Source: Alistipes sp. (GTDB lineage Bacteria > Bacteroidota > Bacteroidia > Bacteroidales > Rikenellaceae). Taken from it: a stretch of DNA of 64,000 nucleotides. The stretch is from assembly GCA_017937765.1 (NCBI GenBank), contig JAGBCY010000023.1:47231-111230 (forward strand), read 5' to 3'. Position 1 is the first letter of the stretch, and each line of letters starts with the position of its first letter. The translations under genes and the position numbers were made by a program. The notes below the pieces were generated by a model. It searched no databases, was not told where the DNA came from, and saw nothing but the letters and a program-made list of their open reading frames with translations. Positions 16,217-25,396 of the stretch are shown here, piece by piece.

Positions 16217-17746
16217 ATGGCTCTTCAGAGTGGCATTTCAGCGGATAATAGCAGAGTTCTCAAAAATAGTGTCTACATATATTTGAGGCTCGGAGTTGTG
16301 ATGTTTATCGCGCTCTACTCCACTCGAATTCTTTTACATTCACTCGGAGTTGTAGATTACGGAATATATAATGTCGTTTGCGGATTCGTATCGATGTTTG
16401 GCTTTATCAACATCTCTATGTCCAATGGTATACAACGCTTTTATAATTACACCCTTGGCAAAGAGGGAGATAAACAATTATCCGATGTGTATAGTGCTGC
16501 GGTTGTAATCCAGATAAGCATTATCGCCATTATAGTGTTGCTGGCCGAGACAATAGGATTATGGTATCTTAACAACGTAATGGTTATACCAGCAGATAAG
16601 GTTACGGATGCTAATTGGATATTTCAGCTGTCGATACTCTCATTGGTACTAACAATATTACAAGGCCCGTATAGTGCAGCAATATTGGCATACGAACGTA
16701 TGGATTTTTATGCTATTGTGAGTATTATAGATGCTGCATTGAAACTATCTGCGGCATTCATATTACGATATGTCAACAATAGCCACCTAATAGCATATGG
16801 CTGGTTCATCACAGGCATTAGTTTTATTATGTTTGTTTTATACTACACTTATAGTAAGCGTAAAACACAAAACTTGGTACTAAACAGAAAGATAAATAAG
16901 ACATTGCTTAGGGAGATGTTCTCGTTCTTGGGCTGGAACATATTTGGCTCATTCTCCTATGTATTCAAAGCTCAAGGCACAAACCTCTTACTAAATAACT
17001 TTTTCGGCACTATTGTAAATGCTGCAAACGGAATTACCACGCAAGTAACATATGCGATACAATCATTCGCATCAAATCTTGTTATAGCATTTAAACCTCA
17101 GTTAACCCAAGCATACGCAATTGGAGATTACGACAGAACCCGAAAGCTCCTATATAGTATGTCAAAATTATCATATCTACTATTTTGTATTATCGCGATA
17201 CCAATAATTTGCGAAATTGACTATATACTAAATATATGGATAGGAGACTCCGTACCTCCATTCACCGCAACATTTTGCATCTTATCCATTATCGCAACGG
17301 GTATTGGTTGTTTTAACACTCCTATCACACAGGTAATTCACGCCACAGGGCAAATGCGAAGATACCAATTGATAACAAGTTGCATAATTTGCAGTATCAT
17401 TCCCATATCTTGGATTGCTCTTATGTTGGGAGCAGACGCCAACTCGGTATTTATTATTACGATTGCTGTTACAATAATAAACCAGATTGCCTGCGTATAT
17501 ACATTAAATAGAATCTTTTGCATTGATTTGAAACGATACTTTACAGAGGTCGCCAAATGTTTGACCTTTACCTGTATTGCTTTAATTGCCCCATACCTCA
17601 TAAGCACAACAATGGAGGCATCGTTCACAAGACTCGTGGTGGTATGTCTAAGTATATTACTCTCTTTCGGGGCTATACCATTAGTACTTAATCACACTGA
17701 AAAGCAGACATTAATGTCATTCATTAAACGGGTTGTTAAGATATAA
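16217..17746 (+). CDS. wzx: Polysaccharide flippase (Wzx/MATE-like)
   Basis: 509 residues, nearly all hydrophobic, with about 12-14 predicted TM helices. The N-terminal pattern (VLKNSVYIYLRLGVVMFIALYSTRI...YGIYNVVCGFVSMFGF) is typical of the polysaccharide biosynthesis flippase family, which moves lipid-linked repeat units across the inner membrane. It starts 2 nt after the dehydrogenase gene. Composition turns sharply AT-rich here and remains so until about 21.86 kb, which suggests that this serotype-specific block was acquired separately. Confidence 0.88.
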   Translation: MALQSGISADNSRVLKNSVYIYLRLGVVMFIALYSTRILLHSLGVVDYGIYNVVCGFVSMFGFINISMSNGIQRFYNYTLGKEGDKQLSDVYSAAVVIQISIIAIIVLLAETIGLWYLNNVMVIPADKVTDANWIFQLSILSLVLTILQGPYSAAILAYERMDFYAIVSIIDAALKLSAAFILRYVNNSHLIAYGWFITGISFIMFVLYYTYSKRKTQNLVLNRKINKTLLREMFSFLGWNIFGSFSYVFKAQGTNLLLNNFFGTIVNAANGITTQVTYAIQSFASNLVIAFKPQLTQAYAIGDYDRTRKLLYSMSKLSYLLFCIIAIPIICEIDYILNIWIGDSVPPFTATFCILSIIATGIGCFNTPITQVIHATGQMRRYQLITSCIICSIIPISWIALMLGADANSVFIITIAVTIINQIACVYTLNRIFCIDLKRYFTEVAKCLTFTCIALIAPYLISTTMEASFTRLVVVCLSILLSFGAIPLVLNHTEKQTLMSFIKRVVKI

Positions 17747-17748
17747 CT

Positions 17749-18336
17749 ATGATTAATCGCATAATTGATTTCATCCTAAAAATACGCTCCCGCAGTAGGG
17801 TAAAAAATAATACTACGATAACTGGCAAAAATCACATTATTGGAGCGCGTGCTAATGTTATGCTATCCGACGGTGCGCAAAAGGAACAAGTGACAATTGA
17901 CTCAGATTGTTGGTTGTACGGAAAGATTGCCGTTCAAAATGGAGGAACCGTCGCACTACATAAACACGCCCAAATAGGAGAAAACTCCTACATACTATGT
18001 GTTAATCATATTGAAATAGGAGCCTATACTGCTGTTGCGCCAAATGTTACAATATGCGATAACAACAACCACCCCATTAGTCCCGAGCAAAGAAAAATAA
18101 TGAGGGTCTATCCTCCAGGTCACGACTCAAAGATGTGGAAACACTCTGCGAATGCCCCTATTATCATTGGCGAAAACTGCTGGATTGGCACCAATGTCCG
18201 CATCTGCAAGGGTGTAACGATCGGAGATAACTCGATTGTTGCTGCTTGCTCAGTGGTGACCAAAGATGTTCCCGCCAACTGTATTGTAGCGGGAAATCCT
18301 GCGAGAATTGTAAAAACGAATATTGATAAATTGTAA
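17749..18336 (+). CDS. Left-handed beta-helix acyltransferase (CatB/MaaT-like)
   Basis: 195 residues with hexapeptide repeats from about residue 40 onward (GENSYILCVNHIEIGAYTAVAPNVTI; later IGENCWIGTNVRICKGVTIGDNSIVAACSVVT). The segment CDNNNHPIS carries the likely catalytic His. The end AGNPARIVK is typical of sugar O- or N-acetyltransferases using acetyl-CoA. Being inside the AT-rich capsule cassette, it probably acetylates a sugar of the repeat unit. The donor and position cannot be read. Confidence 0.87.
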   Translation: MINRIIDFILKIRSRSRVKNNTTITGKNHIIGARANVMLSDGAQKEQVTIDSDCWLYGKIAVQNGGTVALHKHAQIGENSYILCVNHIEIGAYTAVAPNVTICDNNNHPISPEQRKIMRVYPPGHDSKMWKHSANAPIIIGENCWIGTNVRICKGVTIGDNSIVAACSVVTKDVPANCIVAGNPARIVKTNIDKL

Positions 18337-18366
18337 AGTTGGCCGTGTTGGTCGATACAAGCACCA

Positions 18367-19557
18367 ATGGAAATAACAACACGACATCAAGTACGATTCA
18401 GTGAGATTATATCATTCTGCTGTATATTCTTTGCAGCAGCATCTATGCTGTACGAAGAACTGAACTCGTACGCATTATTTATGGCAATACCTATTGCATT
18501 CTGCTTCTGCTTCTTATCACACGACACACTATCGGAGAATAAACATATGCGGTTGTTGCTACTGTTATATGCCTGGTTATGTGTTAGCTACGTGTTCACG
18601 TGGAATGTTGCAGCAGCCAATGGCGAAATGCGAAAAGTGCTTGGGTGTTTTATTTTATCATATATAGTAGCATCACTTGCACAAAGGCCCAAAAATATAC
18701 CGTGGCTTTACATATTGTACTGCGTTCTACTTATATTCACTTGGAAATACGCTTATGATAATATTATTGATGATATTATATTTGGAGAAAATCGTCTCAG
18801 CGACGACACTCTCAATGCTAACCATTTAGCATATTACACTTTCTACACGACCATTAGTATATTTATCCTGGGAGACATCATATCTGCATCTTGGTTAAGG
18901 CAGATATTCCGAATACTATTCTGTGGTACGTTGGTTCTAAGTTTTTATACGGCTATTTTTACTGCTTCGCGCCAGATTCTCATAATCCAGATACCGCTAT
19001 TTATCGTATTGATCCTATACAGATATATAGTGATGAACAAGACATCAGCATTTATGCATATCTCGCTGGTGGTGATCTCCATCGGCATAGCGATATACGC
19101 TTACAACCAGTATGGCCAGAGCATTTATGATGATAGTCTTCTGAAAGAGAGAAGTAGCACACGCATTGAGGATGATGACCGTATGCGCATTGCCAAAGAG
19201 GCATTGGAACTATCCACAGAGCGACCAATAGTCGGATATGGGCCTGGCAACGCAATGTACAATATTTCGAAACACGTATTCACACATAATACCTTCTTAG
19301 AGCTTCTTGTAAATAGTGGATATGTAGGTATGCTGATATTCGTATTTATGCTGTTTAATTTTCTAAAAACACAGTATAATCGCTTAAGGCAAACCAGGGA
19401 TAAGACTTATCTAATATTTCTAATCTTTGGATTGTTTTGGCTCGTAGACCAATTCTTCTACGTATTCTACGTCGATTTATGGTTGATATCATTCTTTATT
19501 TTGGTGGCAACACACTCAGATACTTACTACAAGACTCACTATGCAAGTCTAAGATAA
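18367..19557 (+). CDS. wzy: Polysaccharide polymerase (Wzy/O-antigen ligase-like)
   Basis: 396 residues, about 10-12 TM helices. Between the TM blocks is a larger periplasmic loop (about 250-310) with ERPIVGYGPGNAMYN and HNTFLELLVNSGYVG, the region in which Wzy_C/O-antigen ligase proteins keep their conserved residues. It would join flipped repeat units into a chain at the outer face of the inner membrane. Sequence similarity in this family is low, so the call rests on topology, the GYGPGN/HNTFLE motifs and the position between flippase and glycosyltransferases. Confidence 0.8.
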   Translation: MEITTRHQVRFSEIISFCCIFFAAASMLYEELNSYALFMAIPIAFCFCFLSHDTLSENKHMRLLLLLYAWLCVSYVFTWNVAAANGEMRKVLGCFILSYIVASLAQRPKNIPWLYILYCVLLIFTWKYAYDNIIDDIIFGENRLSDDTLNANHLAYYTFYTTISIFILGDIISASWLRQIFRILFCGTLVLSFYTAIFTASRQILIIQIPLFIVLILYRYIVMNKTSAFMHISLVVISIGIAIYAYNQYGQSIYDDSLLKERSSTRIEDDDRMRIAKEALELSTERPIVGYGPGNAMYNISKHVFTHNTFLELLVNSGYVGMLIFVFMLFNFLKTQYNRLRQTRDKTYLIFLIFGLFWLVDQFFYVFYVDLWLISFFILVATHSDTYYKTHYASLR

Positions 19558-19570
19558 ACAACGAAGCGGT

Positions 19571-20662
19571 ATGAAAATAATACATTTTTGTGAAAGTTTA
19601 GCAAGTGGTGGTGGTATCGCTTCATTTATTGCAAATTTAACACACGAACAATCAAAGACAAATAATGTAACTGTCTGCTCAATATTTCACTCTAATGGTG
19701 AGGTCGACCTCAATACGAATGTAACCACTTATAATCTTGGCAAAACCGAAGCAGGGTTCTCCGTAAAATATCCTTTAAGAGTATTACGTTTCCTAAGTAA
19801 GAACCACTATGACATAGTTCACATTCACTCTGCATTTCTCTATTATGCGCTTGCAGTTGTCTTCCTACACCGACGTTCTAAGTTTGTATATACGATTCAT
19901 ACGGATGCCAGACGAGAAAACAGTAATCAATGGGACAGACTGTTCTTATGGTTAAAACGCTGGTGCTTTAAACACCATTGGATGCATCCGGTGACAATAT
20001 CACAGGTTTCAAAAGAATCATTTGATGACCTCTATGGAATGGAGAGTCACTTGATATACAACGGTATCCGCAAGAGAGTGCCAACGCCAAACATTGTAAA
20101 TCTTTCTCAATATAAGGTAACCAGCAAGACTCGAGTATTTATCCATCCAGGCAGAATATCCGAGGCAAAAAATCAAGTGGTTCTGTGTCGGGCTTTTAAA
20201 AAAGTTATAGATGATGGACACGACGTTGTACTCCTTATAGCCGGGACTGTTCAAGATAAGCAGATATTTGACCAAATAAATAACTTCCTATGTAATAGAA
20301 TAATTTATATTGGGCAGAGGAGTGATGTCCTGGAATTACTATCTGAGGCTGATGCTATGTGCTTATCCTCAATATGGGAGGGATTACCTATAACTCTTCT
20401 TGAGGCGATGTCCGTTGGATGTATCCCAATATGTACGCCAGTAGGGGGAATAGTTGATGTGTTAAAGGACAATCACAATGGAGTATTGGCATCCTCGACT
20501 GACGAGACTGATTATTATTTAGCTCTATGTCGTTTTTTAGAATTAGGCTCTCAACAAATAGAGGACATCAAAAGTGCTTGTCTCGAAGAGTTTGAAGAAT
20601 ATAATATCACTAAAACATCTGCATTGTATATTGATTACTACAAGCGTATTGCTTGCGATTAA
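19571..20662 (+). CDS. Glycosyltransferase family 4
   Basis: 363 residues, GT-B fold. The N-terminal domain starts KIIHFCESLASGGGIASFI, with the Gly-rich loop typical of GT4. The C-terminal domain has HPGRISEAKNQ and the donor-site block WEGLPITLLEAMSVGCIPICTP, which includes the E-x7-E type motif. It adds one sugar to the lipid-linked repeat in the cytoplasm, with retention of configuration in this family. Donor and linkage are unknown. It lies in the AT-rich cassette, and its end overlaps the annotated upstream part of the next frame but not its likely start. Confidence 0.88.
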   Translation: MKIIHFCESLASGGGIASFIANLTHEQSKTNNVTVCSIFHSNGEVDLNTNVTTYNLGKTEAGFSVKYPLRVLRFLSKNHYDIVHIHSAFLYYALAVVFLHRRSKFVYTIHTDARRENSNQWDRLFLWLKRWCFKHHWMHPVTISQVSKESFDDLYGMESHLIYNGIRKRVPTPNIVNLSQYKVTSKTRVFIHPGRISEAKNQVVLCRAFKKVIDDGHDVVLLIAGTVQDKQIFDQINNFLCNRIIYIGQRSDVLELLSEADAMCLSSIWEGLPITLLEAMSVGCIPICTPVGGIVDVLKDNHNGVLASSTDETDYYLALCRFLELGSQQIEDIKSACLEEFEEYNITKTSALYIDYYKRIACD

Positions 20663-20679
20663 CAAGGGATGATATCAGT

Positions 20680-21861
20680 ATGAACATAATCTTCATAGGA
20701 CAAATATATTTCGACGGACAGCTCGAATACTTCAAATCTAAGGGATCGAATATAGATGTTGCAGCACACACATTCCAGAGTGTCCTGCTGGATGGGATTA
20801 AACTTCACTCCCACACAGTTCATATTATATCCACCCCGTATGTTTCGTGCTACCCAAAAACGAAACTACTACGCATTCAAGGACAAGATTTTAGCGATGG
20901 TAGCGGACTGAAATACTCTATACCATTTTTGAATATCAGTGGTATTAAACACCTAACAAAGATATTTTATATTAGACGTAAACTCAAAAAGTTGTTATCT
21001 GAAGGCAAAGAGTATCGCATCATTGTATATGGCATTCACTCACCATTTCTTCTTAGCCTTATTGGGCTGAACAGGCACCACCGGCACAAGACTTGTTTGG
21101 TAGTGCCAGACTTACCGGAGTATATGTCCGAGAAAGGAAATCCTATATATAAAATTGCGAAGAAGATAGATCGTAAATTTATTAATATTGGATTAAAGGA
21201 TATTGACTCATATGCCTTGTTTAGCAATCTAATGACCGAACGCATAGCTATTAACAAACCTTACATAGTCATTGAGGGCATTTATAAGGATGATGGCAAT
21301 AATAGCTCGACTCCAAAGGCGAATAATAAGATAATTCTATACTCTGGGAATCTCGATGCCAGATATGGAATTTTGATGTTAATAGAGGCATTTTCTTCAA
21401 TAAATGACAACAATTTCCGCCTCTGGATATGTGGTAATGGCAACTCAATTAAGCAGATTCAAGAGTATGCTAATAATGACAATAGAATCACATATTGGGG
21501 TGTTTTACCCAGAGAGAAGGTACTTGAAATGCAGCGACAAGCGACAATACTTGTTAACCCACGTAAAAGTAGCGAGACATATACCAGATACTCTTTCCCA
21601 TCAAAAACGATGGAATACCTCGCTTCTGGGACTCCGACTATAATGTCACACTTGGCGAGCATACCACCTGAGTACGATTCACACATCTACTACATCGATC
21701 AGGAGGATGCAGAAGGTCTTAAAAAGAAAATTATCGAAGTCGCAAGCCAATCGCAAGATGAACTCAACGATTTTGGAGCCAGAGCCCGAGAATTCATATT
21801 AACAACTAAAAATAGTTATAAACAAGCTGGTAAGCTGTTATCACTACTCGAAACATTATAA
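20680..21861 (+). CDS. Glycosyltransferase (GT4-like)
   Basis: 393 residues from ATG 20680, chosen because MNIIFIGQIYFDG begins the first beta strand; the frame opens 27 nt earlier, overlapping the previous gene. GT-B layout: a C-terminal domain with LYSGNLDARYGI, LWICGNGNS, and YSFPSKTMEYLASGTPTIMS. It probably transfers a second sugar in repeat-unit assembly. The N-terminal half is poorly conserved, so acceptor and donor are unknown. It is the last gene of the AT-rich cassette; a 50-nt gap separates it from fnlA, where GC content rises again. Confidence 0.83.
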   Translation: MNIIFIGQIYFDGQLEYFKSKGSNIDVAAHTFQSVLLDGIKLHSHTVHIISTPYVSCYPKTKLLRIQGQDFSDGSGLKYSIPFLNISGIKHLTKIFYIRRKLKKLLSEGKEYRIIVYGIHSPFLLSLIGLNRHHRHKTCLVVPDLPEYMSEKGNPIYKIAKKIDRKFINIGLKDIDSYALFSNLMTERIAINKPYIVIEGIYKDDGNNSSTPKANNKIILYSGNLDARYGILMLIEAFSSINDNNFRLWICGNGNSIKQIQEYANNDNRITYWGVLPREKVLEMQRQATILVNPRKSSETYTRYSFPSKTMEYLASGTPTIMSHLASIPPEYDSHIYYIDQEDAEGLKKKIIEVASQSQDELNDFGARAREFILTTKNSYKQAGKLLSLLETL

Positions 21862-21911
21862 CAAATAATCATCTCCCTCTACAACGAATTATTAACTAAA
21901 AAACAACAATA

Positions 21912-22985
21912 ATGTCTGTATTCAAGGATAAAGTCCTGCTTATAACAGGCGGTACGGGGTCGTTCGGTAATGCCGTGCTCCGACGATTCCTCGACTCCGA
22001 TATCAAGGAGATTCGTATATTCTCGCGCGACGAGAAGAAACAAGACGATATGCGTCACCGTTTGCAGAATCCAAAGGTGAAGTTCTACATCGGCAACGTC
22101 CGCGACAAGGCCTCCGTCGACATCGCTATGCGCGGTGTGGATTACGTCTTTGCCGCCGCGGCACTCAAGCAGGTACCATCGTGCGAGTTCTTCCCGATGG
22201 AGGCGACGATGACAAACGTCGTCGGCACGAACAACGTGCTGCTCTCGGCCATCGAGCACGGCGTGAAGAATGTCGTGGTACTCTCTACCGACAAGGCTGC
22301 TTACCCCATCAACGCAATGGGAATATCGAAGGCCCTTATGGAGAAGGTTGCCATTGCGAAGGGCCGCGAGCTCGGCGACGGTGCCCCCACAACGATATGC
22401 TGCACGCGCTACGGCAACGTGATGGCATCACGCGGCTCGGTGATTCCGCTCTGGGTGGAGCAGATGATATCGGGCAAGCCCATCACCATCACCGACCCCA
22501 ATATGACGCGCTTTATGATGACCTTAGACGATGCTGTCGACCTTGTCATCTACGCCTTCACTCACGGCAAGAATGGCGACCTCTTCGTTCAGAAGGCCCC
22601 GGCCGCAACGCTCACCACGCTTGCCGAGGCACTCAAGCAGCTATACTCGCAGGTAAAGCCCGAGTATGGTCAGACCGAGGTGCGCGTCATCGGCACACGC
22701 CACGGCGAGAAACTCTACGAGACGCTCGTCACACGCGAGGAGATGGCCAAGTCGATAGATATGGGCGACTACTACCGCATCCCGTGCGACACACGCGACC
22801 TGAACTACGACAAGTTCTTCTCCGTGGGTAACGAGGAGGTGTCGCGCATCGAGGACTACCACTCGCACAACACGCGTCGCCTCGACGTCGAGGGGATGAA
22901 GGAGCTACTTCTAAAGCTGCGCTTCGTGCGCGAGGACCTCGGCCTTGTGGAACGACAGAAGAGTGCCGAGATTCGTAGCGAATAA
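21912..22985 (+). CDS. fnlA: UDP-GlcNAc 4,6-dehydratase/5-epimerase (FnlA/CapE/WbjB)
   Basis: 357 residues. Extended SDR enzyme: TGGTGSFG for NAD(P), the STDKAAYPINAMGISK segment in which Met replaces the usual catalytic Tyr, as in the FlaA1/CapE group. It converts UDP-GlcNAc to a 4-keto-6-deoxy sugar with C5 inversion, the first step toward UDP-N-acetyl-L-fucosamine. The next four genes are the matching FnlB, FnlC, WbuB and WbuC, the order known from the E. coli O26 cluster, so the assignment is firm by context. GC content is high, in contrast with the preceding cassette. Confidence 0.92.
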   Translation: MSVFKDKVLLITGGTGSFGNAVLRRFLDSDIKEIRIFSRDEKKQDDMRHRLQNPKVKFYIGNVRDKASVDIAMRGVDYVFAAAALKQVPSCEFFPMEATMTNVVGTNNVLLSAIEHGVKNVVVLSTDKAAYPINAMGISKALMEKVAIAKGRELGDGAPTTICCTRYGNVMASRGSVIPLWVEQMISGKPITITDPNMTRFMMTLDDAVDLVIYAFTHGKNGDLFVQKAPAATLTTLAEALKQLYSQVKPEYGQTEVRVIGTRHGEKLYETLVTREEMAKSIDMGDYYRIPCDTRDLNYDKFFSVGNEEVSRIEDYHSHNTRRLDVEGMKELLLKLRFVREDLGLVERQKSAEIRSE

Positions 22986-22994
22986 CACACGTAG

Positions 22995-24209
22995 ATGCGT
23001 ATGAATATTCTTGTTACTGGAGCACGCGGCTTCGTGGGACGCAACCTATGCGCTCAGCTACGCAACATCGCCGAGGGTAAGAACCGCAGTTATGGCGATG
23101 TAGCCATTGGCGAGATCTTCGAGTACGACATCGACTCCACGCCCGAGGAGCTCGACGACTACTGCCGTCGTGCCGACTTTGTCTTTAACCTCGCGGGCGT
23201 CAACCGCCCGAAGAACAACGAGGAGTTTATGAGCGGCAACTATGGCTTTGCCTCGACGCTGCTGGCAACACTCCGCAAGCACAACAACACCGCTCCCGTC
23301 GTGCTCTCCTCATCGATTCAGGCGACGCTCATCGGCCGCTATGGCGAGGGAGACTATGGCCGCAGCAAGCGTGCGGGCGAGGAGCTGTTCTTCGACTACG
23401 GCCGCGAGACGGGCACACGCGTACTCGTCTACCGCTTCCCTAACCTCTTTGGCAAGTGGTGTCGTCCGAACTACAACTCCGTGGTTGCGACCTTCTGCCA
23501 TAATATCGCTCACGACCTACCGATCACCGTCAACGACCGCACGACGTCGCTCGAGTTACTCTACATCGACGACCTTGTCGACGAGATGATCGCAGCCCTC
23601 AAGGGCGAGGAGCACCGTGCCGAGTACGAGGGTCTCGAGCCTCGCGCCACGGTCGATGGCCGTTACTGCTACGTGCCTACTACTCATCACGTTACACTTG
23701 GTGAGATAGTCGACCTCTTGGAGCGTTTCCACCGTCAACCAGCAACGCTTCTCCTCCCCGAGATACCCGCTGGGAGCTTTGCCAAGAAGCTCTACTCGAC
23801 GTATCTCTCCTACCTCCCCGCCGAGCGCGTTGCATTCCCGCTCAAGATGAACACCGACGAGCGCGGCAGCTTCACCGAGATTCTACGCACCGCGAGCAGT
23901 GGTCAGGTGAGCGTCAACATCTCGAAGCCGGGCGTTACAAAGGGCGAACACTGGCATAACACCAAGTGGGAGATGTTCGTCGTCGTCAGCGGCCACGGCC
24001 TTGTGGAGATGCGCCGCATCGACAGCGACGAGGTCCTGCGCTTCGAGCTCTCGGGCGAGAAGATCGAGGTTGTGCAGGCACTCCCGGGCTACACCCACAA
24101 CATCGTAAACCTCTCGAATACCGAGGACTTAGTTACGCTCATCTGGGTGAACGAGCCCTTCGATCCGAGCCACCCCGATACCTACCAAGAAAAAGTAAAT
24201 AAAAGATAA
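22995..24209 (+). CDS. fnlB: UDP-sugar 4-reductase/epimerase with C-terminal cupin (FnlB/CapF/WbjC)
   Basis: 404 residues; ATG 22995, with a second ATG two codons later. The N-terminal SDR domain (NILVTGARGFVGRNL) covers about residues 1-260; the C-terminal cupin domain (about 280-400) has the metal-type KGEHWHNTKWEMFVVVSG. This fusion is the hallmark of CapF: the cupin epimerises C3 and the SDR part reduces C4, giving UDP-N-acetyl-L-talosamine. It starts 9 nt after fnlA. Confidence 0.93.
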   Translation: MRMNILVTGARGFVGRNLCAQLRNIAEGKNRSYGDVAIGEIFEYDIDSTPEELDDYCRRADFVFNLAGVNRPKNNEEFMSGNYGFASTLLATLRKHNNTAPVVLSSSIQATLIGRYGEGDYGRSKRAGEELFFDYGRETGTRVLVYRFPNLFGKWCRPNYNSVVATFCHNIAHDLPITVNDRTTSLELLYIDDLVDEMIAALKGEEHRAEYEGLEPRATVDGRYCYVPTTHHVTLGEIVDLLERFHRQPATLLLPEIPAGSFAKKLYSTYLSYLPAERVAFPLKMNTDERGSFTEILRTASSGQVSVNISKPGVTKGEHWHNTKWEMFVVVSGHGLVEMRRIDSDEVLRFELSGEKIEVVQALPGYTHNIVNLSNTEDLVTLIWVNEPFDPSHPDTYQEKVNKR

Positions 24210-24212
24210 GTT

Positions 24213-25394
24213 ATGGAGCTAAAGAGTGATTACAGCGACGTACAATTCCGCAACGACGGACGACTTAAGTTGCTCATAATCGTGGGCACACGTCCCGAGA
24301 TTATCCGTCTCTCGGCGGTGATCAACAAGTGCCGCAACTATTTCGACTGCCTCCTGGCACACACGGGCCAGAACTACGACTACAACCTCAACGGCATCTT
24401 CTTCCGCGACCTAAAGCTCGCCGACCCTGATGTCTATATGGATGCCGTGGGTAGCGATCTCGGCGAGACTATGGGCAACATCATCAACGCCTCGTACAAG
24501 CTGATGGTGGCCACGAAGCCCGATGCCGTGCTGGTCCTCGGCGACACGAACTCTTGCCTGTCGGTCATCGGAGCCAAGCGTCTCCACATCCCTATCTTCC
24601 ATATGGAGGCCGGCAACCGTTGCTTCGACGAGTGCCTCCCCGAGGAGACCAATCGCCGTATCGTCGACATCATCTCCGACGTAAACCTCTGCTACTCGGA
24701 GCACGCACGCCGCAACCTCAACGCTTCGGGCGTAGCTAAGGAGCGCACCTACGTGACGGGCTCGCCAATGGCCGAAGTGCTGCACAACAACCTCGCCGAG
24801 ATTGAGGCCTCGGATATCCACGCGCGCTTAGGACTCGAAAAGGGCAAGTACATCCTACTCTCGGCACACCGCGAGGAGAATATCGACACCGAGAAGAACT
24901 TTACGTCGCTCTTCACGGCCATCAACCATATGGCCGAGAAGTACGATATGCCGATCCTCTACTCGTGCCACCCACGCTCACGTAACCGACTGGCCGCGAG
25001 CGGCTTCGAGCTCGACAGACGCGTGATACAGCACGAGCCCCTCGGCTTCCACGACTATAACTCACTGCAAATGAACGCCTTTGCCGTCGTGAGCGACAGC
25101 GGCACGCTGCCCGAGGAGAGCTCGTTCTTCACCTCCGTCGGCCGTCCGTTCCCCGCGATCTGCATACGTACCTCGACCGAGCGTCCCGAGGCCTTGGACA
25201 AGGGTTGCTTCGTGCTGGCGGGCATCGACACGGCGTCGTTGCTTCAGGCCGTAGACCTCGCCGTGCGTATGAACAAGTGCGGTGACAACGGCATCCCTGT
25301 GCCGACGTACACCGACGAGACCGTCTCGACGAAGGTCGTAAAGCTCATACAATCGTACACGGGCATCGTTAACAAGATGGTGTGGAGAAAGTAG
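24213..25394 (+). CDS. fnlC: UDP-N-acetylglucosamine 2-epimerase family (FnlC/CapG/WbjD)
   Basis: 393 residues of the non-hydrolysing UDP-GlcNAc 2-epimerase family: IVGTRPEIIRLS at the start, HTGQNYDYNL, MEAGNRCFDECLPEETNRR in the middle and SDSGTLPEES near the end. In this operon it should epimerise C2 of UDP-N-acetyl-L-talosamine to give UDP-N-acetyl-L-fucosamine, completing the pathway begun by FnlA and FnlB. It starts 3 nt after fnlB, and wbuB follows 2 nt after its stop. Confidence 0.93.
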   Translation: MELKSDYSDVQFRNDGRLKLLIIVGTRPEIIRLSAVINKCRNYFDCLLAHTGQNYDYNLNGIFFRDLKLADPDVYMDAVGSDLGETMGNIINASYKLMVATKPDAVLVLGDTNSCLSVIGAKRLHIPIFHMEAGNRCFDECLPEETNRRIVDIISDVNLCYSEHARRNLNASGVAKERTYVTGSPMAEVLHNNLAEIEASDIHARLGLEKGKYILLSAHREENIDTEKNFTSLFTAINHMAEKYDMPILYSCHPRSRNRLAASGFELDRRVIQHEPLGFHDYNSLQMNAFAVVSDSGTLPEESSFFTSVGRPFPAICIRTSTERPEALDKGCFVLAGIDTASLLQAVDLAVRMNKCGDNGIPVPTYTDETVSTKVVKLIQSYTGIVNKMVWRK

Positions 25395-25396
25395 CG

